A stretch of DNA of 39,255 bases, from NCBI GenBank assembly GCA_021325035.1, contig JAJPHW010000080.1, forward strand, positions 1 to 39,255. Reading direction: 5' to 3'. Below the pieces are notes generated by a model. The model was not told where the DNA came from. It was given only the letters and a program-made list of their open reading frames with translations, and ran no database searches. Below, piece by piece: positions 16,684-24,679 of this stretch (its first letter is position 1; every line of letters begins with the position of its first letter). The stretch comes from Terriglobia bacterium (GTDB lineage Bacteria; Acidobacteriota; Terriglobia; Terriglobales; Acidobacteriaceae). Position numbers and translations under genes: made by a program.

Positions 16684-17565
16684 ATGCTCAAAGACACTTT
16701 GGAACAAGGAAGAATCCTCGCGGATTCAGCATTAGAGCGTCTTTTGCCGCCCGAGACGGCACGGCCGGCGTCCATTCATAAAGCCATGCGGCATAGCGTT
16801 TTCGCGGGTGGAAAACGCATTCGCCCCATCTTGTGCATGGAAGCGGGAAGCATGATTGCCGGGGCGCGGCCAGCGGGAATCGAAAATCTTGGAGCGGCGC
16901 TTGAAATGCTGCACACCTATTCGCTGATCCACGATGATTTGCCAGCCCTTGACAATGACGATTTGCGACGAGGGCGTCCCACATGCCATAAAGTTTTTGG
17001 CGAGGCAATTGCAATCCTGGCGGGCGACGCTTTGCAGACACAAGCCTATGAAGTGTTGGCGATGTTGAATTGTCCTCCCATGGCACGCGTGAAGATCATC
17101 GAAGAGATCGCCCGTGGCACAGGCACTCTGGATGGCATGATTGGTGGCCAGGTGGTGGATCTTGAAGCCGAGCATACGAAGCCGAATCTGGATACGCTCG
17201 AATATATTCACCGGTCGAAAACCGCAGCTTTGATAACGGCGAGCGTGGTCAGCGGAGGACTTTACGCTGGTGCCGATGATGCGGCTGTGGCCAAGTTGCG
17301 GACCTTTGGGCAGTCCATCGGGTTAGCGTTTCAGATTGTGGATGATGTGCTGGACATCACCCAAACATCTGAACAGCTGGGCAAAACAGCGGGCAAAGAT
17401 ACGGCGGCCGAGAAAGCTACATACCCAGCATTATTTGGAGTTGAAGAGTCCCTGAAGAGAGCTGATGCGCTGGTAGAATCTGCATTTGCTGCAATAGCTA
17501 GTTTCGGCGAAAGAGCCACCACGCTGAAAGAGTTGGCACGTTTCCTGGTAGAGCGAAAAAAGTAA
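16684..17565 (+). CDS. ispA: Polyprenyl (farnesyl/geranylgeranyl) diphosphate synthase
   Basis: This 293-residue enzyme condenses isopentenyl diphosphate with allylic diphosphates for quinone, undecaprenyl or carotenoid synthesis. The first Asp-rich motif is DDLPALD at 84-90, and the second is DDVLD near 218-222. GGKRIRP (42-48) binds the diphosphate. The residues before the first motif (LEMLHTYSLIHDD) fit a short-chain, C15-C20 product. ATG 16684 is chosen over the upstream TTG at 16666 because the N-terminus MLKDTLEQGR fits the family. A TATACT box ends 8 bases before this ATG, so a leaderless mRNA is possible. The intergenic gap to crcB holds a fluoride riboswitch. Confidence 0.93.
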   Translation: MLKDTLEQGRILADSALERLLPPETARPASIHKAMRHSVFAGGKRIRPILCMEAGSMIAGARPAGIENLGAALEMLHTYSLIHDDLPALDNDDLRRGRPTCHKVFGEAIAILAGDALQTQAYEVLAMLNCPPMARVKIIEEIARGTGTLDGMIGGQVVDLEAEHTKPNLDTLEYIHRSKTAALITASVVSGGLYAGADDAAVAKLRTFGQSIGLAFQIVDDVLDITQTSEQLGKTAGKDTAAEKATYPALFGVEESLKRADALVESAFAAIASFGERATTLKELARFLVERKK

Positions 17566-17606
17566 CCTTCCACTTGTAGGAATTTGTGATAAAACATTTT
17601 TGTAAT

Positions 17607-17684
17607 GGCGATGGAGTTCGCCCTAACCGCCTGAACCGGAAGTGATGGTACTGGCTAATAACTCCTACAACTTTTTGTAGGGAG
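17607..17684 (+). promoter_or_regulatory. Fluoride riboswitch (crcB motif) with translational expression platform
   Basis: The sequence carries the crcB-motif signature: GGCGATGGAGTTCGCC (17607-17622), CTAACCGCC (17623-17631), a variable arm, then GGCTAATAACTCCTAC. GGAGTT (17613-17618) is complementary to AACTCC (17660-17665), giving the aptamer pseudoknot. Downstream, CTCCTACAA (17662-17670) can instead pair with TTGTAGGGAG (17675-17684), which contains the ribosome-binding site of crcB (start GTG 17694). Fluoride binding should hold the CTCC strand in the pseudoknot and free the site, turning translation on. There is no T-run, so control is more likely translational than by termination. Confidence 0.92.
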
Positions 17685-17693
17685 AACTCTATC

Positions 17694-18080
17694 GTGAAAG
17701 AACAAATCGGCAATCTGCTGATCATCTCACTGGGCGCGATTTTCGGCGCCAATGCCCGCTATCTCATCAGCCGCTTTTCAGTCAGGGTAGTCGGTTCGAC
17801 ATTTCCCTGGGGGACTCTGTTTATTAATGTCGTAGGAAGCGCAATTGTCGGATTCTTTATGATTTACGCGAGCGAGAGGGTACTGATTGATCCACGCTGG
17901 CGATTGCTCGTGGTTGTCGGATTTTGCGGAGCATTCACCACTTTTTCAAGCTATGCGTTTGAAAGCATGGCGCTGTTTGAGCAAGGGCAATGGCATTTGA
18001 TGGCGGCAAATGTTATTGGCAGCAATCTTTTGTGCCTGGCAGGAGCGGTTGCAGGAATGGCACTGGCGAGGGTGCTATAA
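17694..18080 (+). CDS. crcB: Fluoride channel CrcB/Fluc
   Basis: The 128-residue, four-helix membrane protein is a Fluc channel that lets fluoride leave the cell. Matching motifs are FGANARYLIS near 17-26, the GTLFINVVGSAIVG stretch near 41-54 with the conserved pore Asn, and FCGAFTTFSSYAFE near 79-92 carrying the Phe-box and the Na+-site Gly/Thr region. Translation starts at GTG 17694, nine bases after GGGAG. The fluoride riboswitch immediately upstream confirms the function. The DUF190 gene starts one base after the stop codon, so the genes form an operon. Fluc works as an antiparallel dimer, and only one crcB gene is present here, consistent with a homodimer. Confidence 0.97.
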   Translation: MKEQIGNLLIISLGAIFGANARYLISRFSVRVVGSTFPWGTLFINVVGSAIVGFFMIYASERVLIDPRWRLLVVVGFCGAFTTFSSYAFESMALFEQGQWHLMAANVIGSNLLCLAGAVAGMALARVL

Positions 18081-18081
18081 A

Positions 18082-18411
18082 ATGCCAGATGGGATGGCGG
18101 TACAGATCACAATTTATCTAACTGAGGGCGACCGCTGGCATGGTAAGCCAATGTACATGGAACTTCTGAACTACCTGCGCAAAGAGAATGCCAACGGGGC
18201 GATTGCTTTGCATGGAGTGGCCGGATTTCTAGGGCGCCACCGCGTGGAGACCAGCCACTTAGTGGACGCAGGCGGAAAATTGCCCGTCGTCATTATTTTT
18301 GTGGATACGGATGAGCATGTAACGCGACTGCTGCCAACCATCAAAGAAATGGCCGCAAATCGATTAATCGTCCGCGAGAATGTCGTCATTGAACAAGGAA
18401 ACCTCGCCTGA
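18082..18411 (+). CDS. DUF190 PII-like protein
   Basis: From ATG 18082 the product is 109 residues. The family is a ferredoxin-like, PII-related fold (for example Thermotoga TM0021), usually trimeric. Features seen are ITIYLTEGDRWHGKPMYMELLNYLRKENANGAIALHGVAGFG-like segments near 8-50, and IIFVDTDEHVTRLLPTIKEM near 72-91. DUF190 genes are often found beside crcB, suggesting a role in fluoride or ion signalling, though the ligand is not established. Here it starts one base after the crcB stop codon. An upstream in-frame ATG at 18010 lies inside crcB and is not supported. bshB1 begins at the base after its stop. Confidence 0.9.
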   Translation: MPDGMAVQITIYLTEGDRWHGKPMYMELLNYLRKENANGAIALHGVAGFLGRHRVETSHLVDAGGKLPVVIIFVDTDEHVTRLLPTIKEMAANRLIVRENVVIEQGNLA

Positions 18412-19212
18412 ATGTCCTTCCCGCTTGATGTTCTTGCCATAGCTGCTCACCGTGACGACGTAGAGCAAACTTGTGGCGGCACTTTGCTCAAAATGGCCGA
18501 ACTTGGCCATCGGACGGGGATTCTCGATCTTACTCAAGGTGAAATGGGTACGCGCGGGTCGGCGGAAGATCGTGCCCGTGAGGCAGAAGAAGCAGCCCAG
18601 ATTCTGAAAGCAAGCTGGCGGGGCGCACTCGATATTCCCGATGGCCGAGTGGAGAACACGTGGGAAAACCGGCTTAAGGTAGCGCGAGTCATACGGGAAC
18701 AGAAGCCTCGCGTAGTCATTCTGCCTTATTGGAAGGGACGTCATCCCGACCATTACACGGCTTCAACTCTGGGCTATGAGGCTTGTTTTTTGGCCGGGCT
18801 TGCAAGGCTGGATGTGAATCAGGCGCTGAGCGGTCCATCCGCTTTCAGCAATGTGGCGGGAGCGATTGCCAGCACCATTTCACCGAGTTCATCTTCTTCG
18901 CAGTTATCGGCACACCGTCCATTCAAAATTATTTACGCGACACTCTATTACGACATTCGCCCAACATTCGTCGTGGATATCACTGAGCAATTTGAAGCGC
19001 GGTTTGAATCGCTGATGGCTTACAAGACGCAATTTAGCGATCAGGAAGCCGGCAAAGACCTCTTCCCTGCTCGGGCTGAAATACGCTCAAGAATTGAAGC
19101 TATGGCGCGCTTCTATGGGATGTTAGGTGGAGTCACTTACGCCGAACCATTTCTACAAAAAGAAGTCGGGCTCGTCGAAGACTTGACCGTGATTCCCGTG
19201 AAGTCCATCTAA
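18412..19212 (+). CDS. bshB1: Bacillithiol biosynthesis deacetylase BshB1
   Basis: This 266-residue PIG-L/LmbE zinc hydrolase should deacetylate GlcNAc-malate in bacillithiol synthesis. The GEMGTRGSAEDRAREAEEAA segment near 43-62 is typical of BshB1. Zinc ligands are expected at H13, D16 and H114. The canonical AHPDD motif reads AHRDD (12-16). HPDH at 111-114 is intact. A Ser-rich loop (about 162-170) precedes IIYATLYYDIRPTFVVDI. The start ATG directly abuts the DUF190 stop, so it is probably translated with the fluoride genes. bshA and bshC are not in the window. An alternative role as a general LmbE deacetylase of another glycoside cannot be excluded. Confidence 0.88.
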   Translation: MSFPLDVLAIAAHRDDVEQTCGGTLLKMAELGHRTGILDLTQGEMGTRGSAEDRAREAEEAAQILKASWRGALDIPDGRVENTWENRLKVARVIREQKPRVVILPYWKGRHPDHYTASTLGYEACFLAGLARLDVNQALSGPSAFSNVAGAIASTISPSSSSSQLSAHRPFKIIYATLYYDIRPTFVVDITEQFEARFESLMAYKTQFSDQEAGKDLFPARAEIRSRIEAMARFYGMLGGVTYAEPFLQKEVGLVEDLTVIPVKSI

Positions 19213-19261
19213 TTCAAGTCCATTTAGCATGAAGACAATTTCCACTTCGTTCGCAGCGTCG

Positions 19262-19921
19262 CTATCGTTTGATGGCGACAGCAAGACCATCTCTCACGGG
19301 CAAAATCGTCGTAGTCAATTCTGGTGAATCATACATAGCGCGATTAAATTGCATAATTGCGCGGGTTTTGTCATCTGGCTTCTTATCCGTGACCCGGCCG
19401 CTCCAAAGAACGTTATCAGCCACGAATAATCCGCCTTTGCGCAAGCGGGGCAAGGCCAGCTTTAGAGCGCGGGGGTAGTCCTGCTTGTCGATGTCACAGA
19501 AAACAATGTCGAATTGCTGTTTCTGTTCGGAAATCAGTTCAAGCGCATCGCCCACTTGCACATTGATGCGGTCGCTGACGCCTGCGCGCTTGAAGTATCC
19601 ACGGGCTTCGTCGGCATTTTTCCGGTCGCCGTCGGTATAGAAAATCAGGCCCCCAGCTCCCACGGCGCGTGCCCACCAGATCGTGGAGTAGCCGATAGCC
19701 GATCCCATTTCAAAGACCGTTTTCGCACCGATCATTTGGGCGAGCTGATACAAAATGCTGGCGACGACCGGGCCGACGATGGGGATGTTTCGCTTACTGG
19801 CCTCGGCCTCCATTTCGGCGACGACCTCGTCGCGCGCCGGCAGCAGTGAGTAAAGATAATCGTCCACACCGGGTTCGGTGATTAAACCGTGATGACGCCA
19901 TGCGGGTGCTTTTGCGGCCAT
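19262..19921 (-). CDS. SAM-dependent O-methyltransferase (caffeoyl-CoA type fold)
   Basis: From ATG 19921 (AAGGAG placed correctly; a longer start at 19939 is not needed) the product is 219 residues. It matches the O-methyltransferase family 3: VFEMGSAIGYSTIWWARAVG (motif I, about 54-73), FYTDGDRKNADEARGYF (motif II acidic SAM contact), VQVGDALELI, and FDIVFCDIDKQDYPRAL (about 128-144) with metal-binding Asp and the following LFVADNVLWSGRV, where N helps bind the cation. The family methylates catechol hydroxyls with Mg2+. The true substrate is unknown. It is the second gene of a minus-strand pair with the UPF0173 hydrolase, 26 bases apart. Confidence 0.9.
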   Translation of the reverse strand: MAAKAPAWRHHGLITEPGVDDYLYSLLPARDEVVAEMEAEASKRNIPIVGPVVASILYQLAQMIGAKTVFEMGSAIGYSTIWWARAVGAGGLIFYTDGDRKNADEARGYFKRAGVSDRINVQVGDALELISEQKQQFDIVFCDIDKQDYPRALKLALPRLRKGGLFVADNVLWSGRVTDKKPDDKTRAIMQFNRAMYDSPELTTTILPVRDGLAVAIKR

Positions 19922-19947
19922 ATTCTTTCTCTCCTTCAATCAAATAC

Positions 19948-20649
19948 TTACTGCAAAGTCTCACCGGGTTTCATTTCTACTATCTCAGTGCCTGTGACGA
20001 GTTTCTTCAAATCGTTGGGACGGCCAATGAGCACGGGGAAGGTTCCAAAGTGCATGGGAATCACGGTTTTTGCTTTCAAAAGATTACATGCATAGGCAGC
20101 TTCACGCGGACTCATAGTGTAGTGGTCGCCGATGGGAATCATGGCGATATCCGGCTTATAGAGATCGTGGATGATCTTCATATCGCCAAACACATTGGTA
20201 TCGCCAGCGTGATAAATTTTGACGCCGTTCGCGAACTCAATCACAAAACCGCAAGCTTCGCCACCGTAAACAATCTGGTCGCCATCAGAAATGCCACAGG
20301 AGTGGTCGGCATGAACCATCGTGACTTTAATATCGTCAACGGCTTGTGTTCCGCCCTTGTTCATAGCGGCGGTGTTCTTCACGCCTTTCTTTTCCAGCCA
20401 GGCGCAGAGTTCGGGAATGCCGACAACCTTCGGGGTGTGCTTTTTAGCAATTTCCACGGCGTCGCCGATGTGATCGAAGTGTCCGTGAGTGCAGAGCATC
20501 ACGTCCACATGCTTGACTGTTTTTTCTTTGTCCGGGCACATCGGGTTACCCATCACCCAAGGGTCGAGAAGAATGATTTTGCCGCCAGGCGTTTCGATCC
20601 GAAATGTCGCGTGACCCAGCCACGTAATTCTGATGCCTTTAATATCCAT
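19948..20649 (-). CDS. UPF0173 metallo-beta-lactamase-fold hydrolase
   Basis: The 233-residue protein has the metallo-beta-lactamase fold of the UPF0173/YtkL family. LGHATFRIET (about 11-20) opens the fold, LCTHGHFDHIGD (about 52-63) supplies HxHxDH metal ligands, MVHADHSCGI (about 111-120) and HAGDTNVFGD (about 146-155) carry further His and Asp, and IGDHYTMSP and PMHFGTFPVL close the site. The start has GCAAGGAGTG upstream. The reaction is unknown for the family. A 258-codon open frame on the opposite strand is a coding shadow. Confidence 0.92.
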   Translation of the reverse strand: MDIKGIRITWLGHATFRIETPGGKIILLDPWVMGNPMCPDKEKTVKHVDVMLCTHGHFDHIGDAVEIAKKHTPKVVGIPELCAWLEKKGVKNTAAMNKGGTQAVDDIKVTMVHADHSCGISDGDQIVYGGEACGFVIEFANGVKIYHAGDTNVFGDMKIIHDLYKPDIAMIPIGDHYTMSPREAAYACNLLKAKTVIPMHFGTFPVLIGRPNDLKKLVTGTEIVEMKPGETLQ

Positions 20650-20692
20650 GATCTGTCACTCCTTGCAGGCCTCTAGTTTATTATGATTCGCC

Positions 20693-21244
20693 ATGGCCGC
20701 ATTGAAGGTTTTGCTTTCAAGAGAAGACATAGCGCAGAAAGTGGCGGAGATAGGCGCGAAGATCACCCGCGACTTCGCAGGCGAATCTATAGTTCTGATT
20801 GGCGTGTTGAAAGGCGCGACCATTTTCTTAAGCGATCTGGCCCGGCACATCGAACTCGATGCGAGTTTCGATTTTATTGCAGTATCAAGCTATGGCAACC
20901 GGCCCAGCCCTGATCAGGAATTGAAAGCCGGATGGGACTCGACGGGAGAAGTCCGTCTCGCGAAAGATGTGGACCAGAGCGTAAAAGACAAAATCATTAT
21001 TCTCGTCGAAGATATTCTCGATACAGGACTTACGCTCACTTATTTGAAGCAACTATTTTTGAGCCGGCAACCGAAAGAACTGCGTATTGCCACTCTGCTT
21101 GATAAGCCTTCACGCCGCAAGTTGGCATTGGAAGCAGACTATGTGGGATTCACGATTCCGGATGAATTTGTCGTGGGCTACGGACTCGATTACGCTGAAC
21201 GCTACCGCAATCTGCCGGATGTTTGCATCATCCCGAGAGATTAG
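20693..21244 (+). CDS. hpt: Hypoxanthine phosphoribosyltransferase
   Basis: This 183-residue cytosolic enzyme of purine salvage joins hypoxanthine or guanine to PRPP. The IGVLKGATIFLSDLAR loop near 37-52, SSYGN near 64-68 and the PRPP-binding VEDILDTGLTL near 103-113 identify it, and DYVGFTIPDEFVVGYGLDY near 143-161 is the purine-contacting C-terminal part. The length is normal. It diverges from the UPF0173 gene across 43 bases. TATTAT at 20679-20684 lies only eight bases before the ATG and no ribosome-binding site is visible, so a leaderless mRNA is possible. The stop overlaps the convergent RNA methyltransferase gene by four bases. Confidence 0.94.
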   Translation: MAALKVLLSREDIAQKVAEIGAKITRDFAGESIVLIGVLKGATIFLSDLARHIELDASFDFIAVSSYGNRPSPDQELKAGWDSTGEVRLAKDVDQSVKDKIIILVEDILDTGLTLTYLKQLFLSRQPKELRIATLLDKPSRRKLALEADYVGFTIPDEFVVGYGLDYAERYRNLPDVCIIPRD

Positions 21245-21987
21245 CCTTCCGGCGGTCCGCCTTTGCGCAACTTCCACAAAATCTGGCGCAACATGCCGGT
21301 CCATACCGTGGCATCGCGCTCCGGCCAGTTCAATCGGCGTACTACGCGACGAATGCGTGCGTAGGCGTCAGAAACCTGACGGCGTTTTAGAAATCCGCTT
21401 CCATGCAAAACGTCTAATAGCAGCGTGGTGATGCGTTCCATTTCTTCCGCGCTAGCTAGTTTGAGTGTTGTTTTCTCTTTGGTGATTGTTCGTCCTTCGC
21501 GAATCAACTCATACAAGCAGACTGCAACGGCTTGCCCCAGATTCATTGAAATATTGCGGTCGATCGTGGGAATACGCAGCAACCAGTTGCAATGACTCAT
21601 GTCGTCATTGGACAACCCATATTTTTCCGAACCAAAGAGCAGCGCGACGTTATTAGAAAGTGAATGTTTTTTGATTAGCCGCGCTGCTGGCTCCAGCCTT
21701 CGAACAGTGTGGTGCAGTTCGCGATGGCGTACAGCCGTCGTGCCCACGACTAAACTACAGCCGGCAACAGCTTCGGCCACGGTGGGAAATTCTTTGGCAT
21801 GGGCCAGCAAATCCGCCGCGCCAACGGCCGACTTCGCCTCCCGAAATGCTTTCTCGTAGGGATTCACCACGCATAACTGATCAAACCCGAAATTGCTCAT
21901 GGCGCGGGCCACCGCGCCAATATTCAAGGGATTGCGAGTGGAAACCAGTACTACGCGCAGATTTTCATTTTTACTTTTTGTGGGCAA
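21241..21987 (-). CDS. SpoU/TrmH-superfamily RNA 2'-O-methyltransferase, TrmJ-like
   Basis: The 248-residue protein has the three SPOUT motifs of 2'-O-ribose methyltransferases: motif 1 STRNPLNIGAVARAM (about 16-30), motif 2 ALLFGSEKYGLS (about 116-127), and motif 3 IPTIDRNISMNLGQAVAVCLYE (about 137-158). The order and a helical C-terminal extension (about 165-248) resemble TrmJ, which methylates tRNA position 32. The target could differ. Translation apparently starts at TTG 21987, and no clear ribosome-binding site is seen. It converges on hpt with a four-base overlap. Confidence 0.88.
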   Translation of the reverse strand: MPTKSKNENLRVVLVSTRNPLNIGAVARAMSNFGFDQLCVVNPYEKAFREAKSAVGAADLLAHAKEFPTVAEAVAGCSLVVGTTAVRHRELHHTVRRLEPAARLIKKHSLSNNVALLFGSEKYGLSNDDMSHCNWLLRIPTIDRNISMNLGQAVAVCLYELIREGRTITKEKTTLKLASAEEMERITTLLLDVLHGSGFLKRRQVSDAYARIRRVVRRLNWPERDATVWTGMLRQILWKLRKGGPPEG

Positions 21988-22163
21988 GCTATGATTTTAC
22001 GGCAAGCTTGAATTTGTTATATGCAAACCTTTTCACATAGACATGCCACTCTACGGGAGCTATAGTTTTCACGATGAGTCCGATGCCGCGCGGCGTTAAT
22101 TAAGGTCCCCCGTGAGGTACACGATTCCGAAACCAAAATCTTATATGTTCAAGGAAAAATATC
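21988..22163. other. Intergenic gap between the RNA methyltransferase and sialidase-like genes
   Basis: This divergent spacer must hold promoters for both flanking genes. I see an AAGGAA ribosome-binding site at its right end and AT-rich hexamers such as TTATAT at about 22141-22146, but no convincing full promoter, terminator or riboswitch. A CGATGAGTCC...GTGAGG...CGAAACC pattern resembles a hammerhead core but lacks the invariant first bases. Confidence 0.4.
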
Positions 22164-23684
22164 ATGGGTAGAAAACTGTTTGGTTTTCGTGGGACGCTTG
22201 CGATGGTCGGCATGGCCTTCGCGCTTGCAATCGCGCTGGCCCCGAATGCATCGGCGCAATACACGCTGAAGCAAGTCAGTGTTGACGGTTTTACCAATTC
22301 TGACAGTGTGCATAAAACCGAAGTAGAACCGGCATCGTTTGCCTGGGGATCAACGATCATATTCACTTATCACGTCGCGCGGCGTCCCGGCTCGATTGGC
22401 TGGGGTAGCGCGGATGTTGGCTTTTCAACTTCGACCGATGGTGGAAAAACCTGGACCTACGGTTATTTGCCGGGACTGACAAAAAATTATCAAGGCGGCA
22501 CTTATGGAGCAGCTGCCGACCCATCCGTTGCTTATGATGCGAAGCATGGAGTATGGCTTATCTCGACGCTGCCTCTCGTAGGACTAAACGGCCAGTCTCA
22601 ATATATTGGTGATGTCGCGGTTAGCCGCTCCACCGACGGTATTAACTGGGGAAGCCCTATTAACATTGATAAAACCCACCTCGATGATAAGAATTGGACT
22701 GTCTGCGACAACACGTCTACAAGCCCCTATTACGGAAATTGTTACACCGAATGGGACCAGGCTTATGGTTCCGGCGATGTGCTAATGAGCGTTTCCAGTG
22801 ATGGCGGACTTACCTGGAGTGCGGGCAAGCCATCGGCCGATCACGCGGGCGGACTCGGCGGGCAACCGCTGGTGCAGCCCAACGGTACGGTGATCGTTCC
22901 TTTCTCGGCCGGAAATGTCTATTCATTCAGTTCCACAGATGGCGGAAAAACCTGGGGAAGCAGCGTGCTGGTTGGTTCTGTGAACAGCCACGGCGATGCC
23001 GGCAGCATTCGTAATCCCAACCTGCCTTCAGCTGAGATTGATGCCGCCGGAAAGGTCTATGTGGTCTGGGATGATTGCCGTTTCCGCAAGAACTGTAGCG
23101 CCAACGACATTGTGATGAGCACTTCAACCGATGGCAAGACCTGGAGCGCCGTCACCCGTATTCCGATTGACCCGGTGACCACTCTTTACGATCACTTTAT
23201 TCCGGGCATTGGGATCGATCACAGCACTTCGGGTTCGAGTGCGAACATTACGATTATTTTTTACGGATATTCAAATACCAATTGCACGACCAGCAGTTGC
23301 CGTCTCTATGTCGGATTCACAAACTCTAAAGATGGTGGGCAAACCTGGACAGCAGGAAAGATCCTAGCTGGTCCCATGCAGTTGAGTTGGCTGCCGGTTT
23401 CCGACAATGGGTACATGGTGGCGGATTACATCCACGCTTCGTACACGAATGGCAATCCTTTCGGAATCTTCGCAGTAGCCAAGGCGCCTACGGGATCGAC
23501 ATTAAACGAAGAAATGTACACAACCGTACAACCGTTACTTCCTGCTTTGGATGAACCCCGGTTCAGCTCTCAGGATGACAAACCATTTCCGAACGCCAAG
23601 TCCGATCATGTCGTCAAAGCCTACTATGACGATGAAGGCGAGCGGGAGATTCCAGCTTCGCGGCTGGCGAGACTGCCTCACTAA
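22164..23684 (+). CDS. Exported Asp-box (BNR) sialidase-like protein
   Basis: The 506-residue protein has a signal peptide (MGRKLFGFRG... to SASAQ, residues 1-32). Five or six Asp-box motifs of the S-x-D-x-G-x-T-W type follow (STSTDGGKTW, SRSTDGINW, SVSSDGGLTW, SFSSTDGGKTW, STSTDGKTW and NSKDGGQTW), typical of a six-bladed sialidase-fold propeller. The FRIP arginine motif of true sialidases is not evident, so enzymatic sialidase activity is doubtful. It could be a surface or periplasmic glycan-binding or hydrolytic protein. Start ATG 22164 lies behind AAGGAA. A strong terminator follows the stop codon. The C-terminal 35 residues are charged and lack an anchor. Confidence 0.82.
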   Translation: MGRKLFGFRGTLAMVGMAFALAIALAPNASAQYTLKQVSVDGFTNSDSVHKTEVEPASFAWGSTIIFTYHVARRPGSIGWGSADVGFSTSTDGGKTWTYGYLPGLTKNYQGGTYGAAADPSVAYDAKHGVWLISTLPLVGLNGQSQYIGDVAVSRSTDGINWGSPINIDKTHLDDKNWTVCDNTSTSPYYGNCYTEWDQAYGSGDVLMSVSSDGGLTWSAGKPSADHAGGLGGQPLVQPNGTVIVPFSAGNVYSFSSTDGGKTWGSSVLVGSVNSHGDAGSIRNPNLPSAEIDAAGKVYVVWDDCRFRKNCSANDIVMSTSTDGKTWSAVTRIPIDPVTTLYDHFIPGIGIDHSTSGSSANITIIFYGYSNTNCTTSSCRLYVGFTNSKDGGQTWTAGKILAGPMQLSWLPVSDNGYMVADYIHASYTNGNPFGIFAVAKAPTGSTLNEEMYTTVQPLLPALDEPRFSSQDDKPFPNAKSDHVVKAYYDDEGEREIPASRLARLPH

Positions 23685-23705
23685 TTAAGTTCCGAAAATT
23701 TAAAT

Positions 23706-23735
23706 GTCAGGGGCTTTTAGCTCCTGGCATTTTTT
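23706..23735 (+). terminator. Intrinsic terminator after the sialidase-like gene
   Basis: GTCAGGGGC (23706-23714) pairs with GCTCCTGGC (23720-23728) around a TTTTA loop, giving nine pairs of which two are G-T, and is followed by ATTTTTT (23729-23735). It is 22 bases after the stop codon. Confidence 0.88.
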
Positions 23736-23943
23736 ATGCGTGCTTTTCGAAATATCATCCCTTCGAGGAATACTCCGCCTCCCTATAATAAAAAAGAACG
23801 TGACTCCACGACCACAAATGGCCAAATCCCAGCGGCCAAGAGCTCATTTCAGCACCCTGAAGAATCTCTTTGCGTCATATTGCTCTGCTTTGTTTCAACA
23901 TTCCTTTAGGTGTCTGGCGGATGGTATTTTATATGTAAGTCCA

Positions 23944-24633
23944 ATGCAAACTTTAGAACAAGATCGCATTGCTTCTCTGGTTGAAGCGCAGAATAAAGCA
24001 GCCCGGTTGTTTCATGAAGTCGAAGCTCGTGGGCTCATCCGCGTGGGAATCATGGAGTCCGAGCTTAATCAGGAAATTTATGATCTTGCGCAGAAGATGT
24101 TTGGCGTTGATAAGTACTGGCATAAACGCATCGTTCGCGCCGGCTCCAATACGCTCAAGCCCTATGATGAGAATCCTCCTGACCTGCGCATTACCGAAGA
24201 TGACATCGTCTTCCTCGATCTCGGCCCTGTTTTCGAAGATTGGGAAGCGGATTTCGGGCGAACTTTCGTCGTGGGAAATGATCCGCGCAAACATCAATTG
24301 CGTCACGATATTGAAAGCGCTTTCGCTGAAGGCAAGCGATACTTCCACGCGCACTCCGGCATCAAGTCCAACGAATTCTTTCACTACATAGTGTCTTTAG
24401 CGGAAAAAGCTGGATGGGAGTTCGGCGGCCCGATCGCCGGCCATCTTATCGGCCAATTTCCGCACGAGCGCATCCCGAACGACAAGATTTCTCTCTACGT
24501 TCACCCTGAGAATCCCTTACGAATGCGAGAACCAGACGCCGAGGGCAACCCTCGTCATTGGATTCTTGAGATCCACTTTGTAGATCGCGCACGTGAGATT
24601 GGCGGATTTTACGAAGAGTTGCTGACGATCTGA
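23944..24633 (+). CDS. M24-family metallopeptidase (aminopeptidase P/creatinase fold)
   Basis: I use ATG 23944, which gives 229 residues and the family-like N-terminus MQTLEQDRIASLVEAQNKAA. The longer frame from 23704 runs through the upstream terminator and is not credible. The pita-bread fold ligands are present: D in FLDLGPVF and D in ADFGRTFV (about 99-113), H in GHLIGQFPHERI (about 167), E in LEIHFVD (about 201) and the final E in FYEELL (about 222). It is short for an Xaa-Pro peptidase because the N-terminal creatinase domain is absent. TTATAT at 23929-23934 is close before the ATG and no ribosome-binding site is seen. Substrate unknown. Confidence 0.85.
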   Translation: MQTLEQDRIASLVEAQNKAARLFHEVEARGLIRVGIMESELNQEIYDLAQKMFGVDKYWHKRIVRAGSNTLKPYDENPPDLRITEDDIVFLDLGPVFEDWEADFGRTFVVGNDPRKHQLRHDIESAFAEGKRYFHAHSGIKSNEFFHYIVSLAEKAGWEFGGPIAGHLIGQFPHERIPNDKISLYVHPENPLRMREPDAEGNPRHWILEIHFVDRAREIGGFYEELLTI

Positions 24634-24679
24634 TTTTTGTTGCAGCCAATATCTCTCCTTGTACAATGCTGAGAACTCT

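Noticed and set aside
19900-20676. Long open frame of 258 codons on the plus strand
   Set aside because: It is antisense to the UPF0173 hydrolase, whose HGHFDH and other motifs are intact. Its product has no recognisable domain.
22075-22135. Hammerhead-ribozyme-like pattern
   Set aside because: CGATGAGTCC, GTGAGG and CCGAAACC appear in order, but the invariant CTGATGA start is absent and the stems do not close.
23704-23943. Extended N-terminus of the M24 peptidase
   Set aside because: The extra 80 codons would overlap the intrinsic terminator at 23706-23735 and do not resemble the family. The ATG at 23944 fits.
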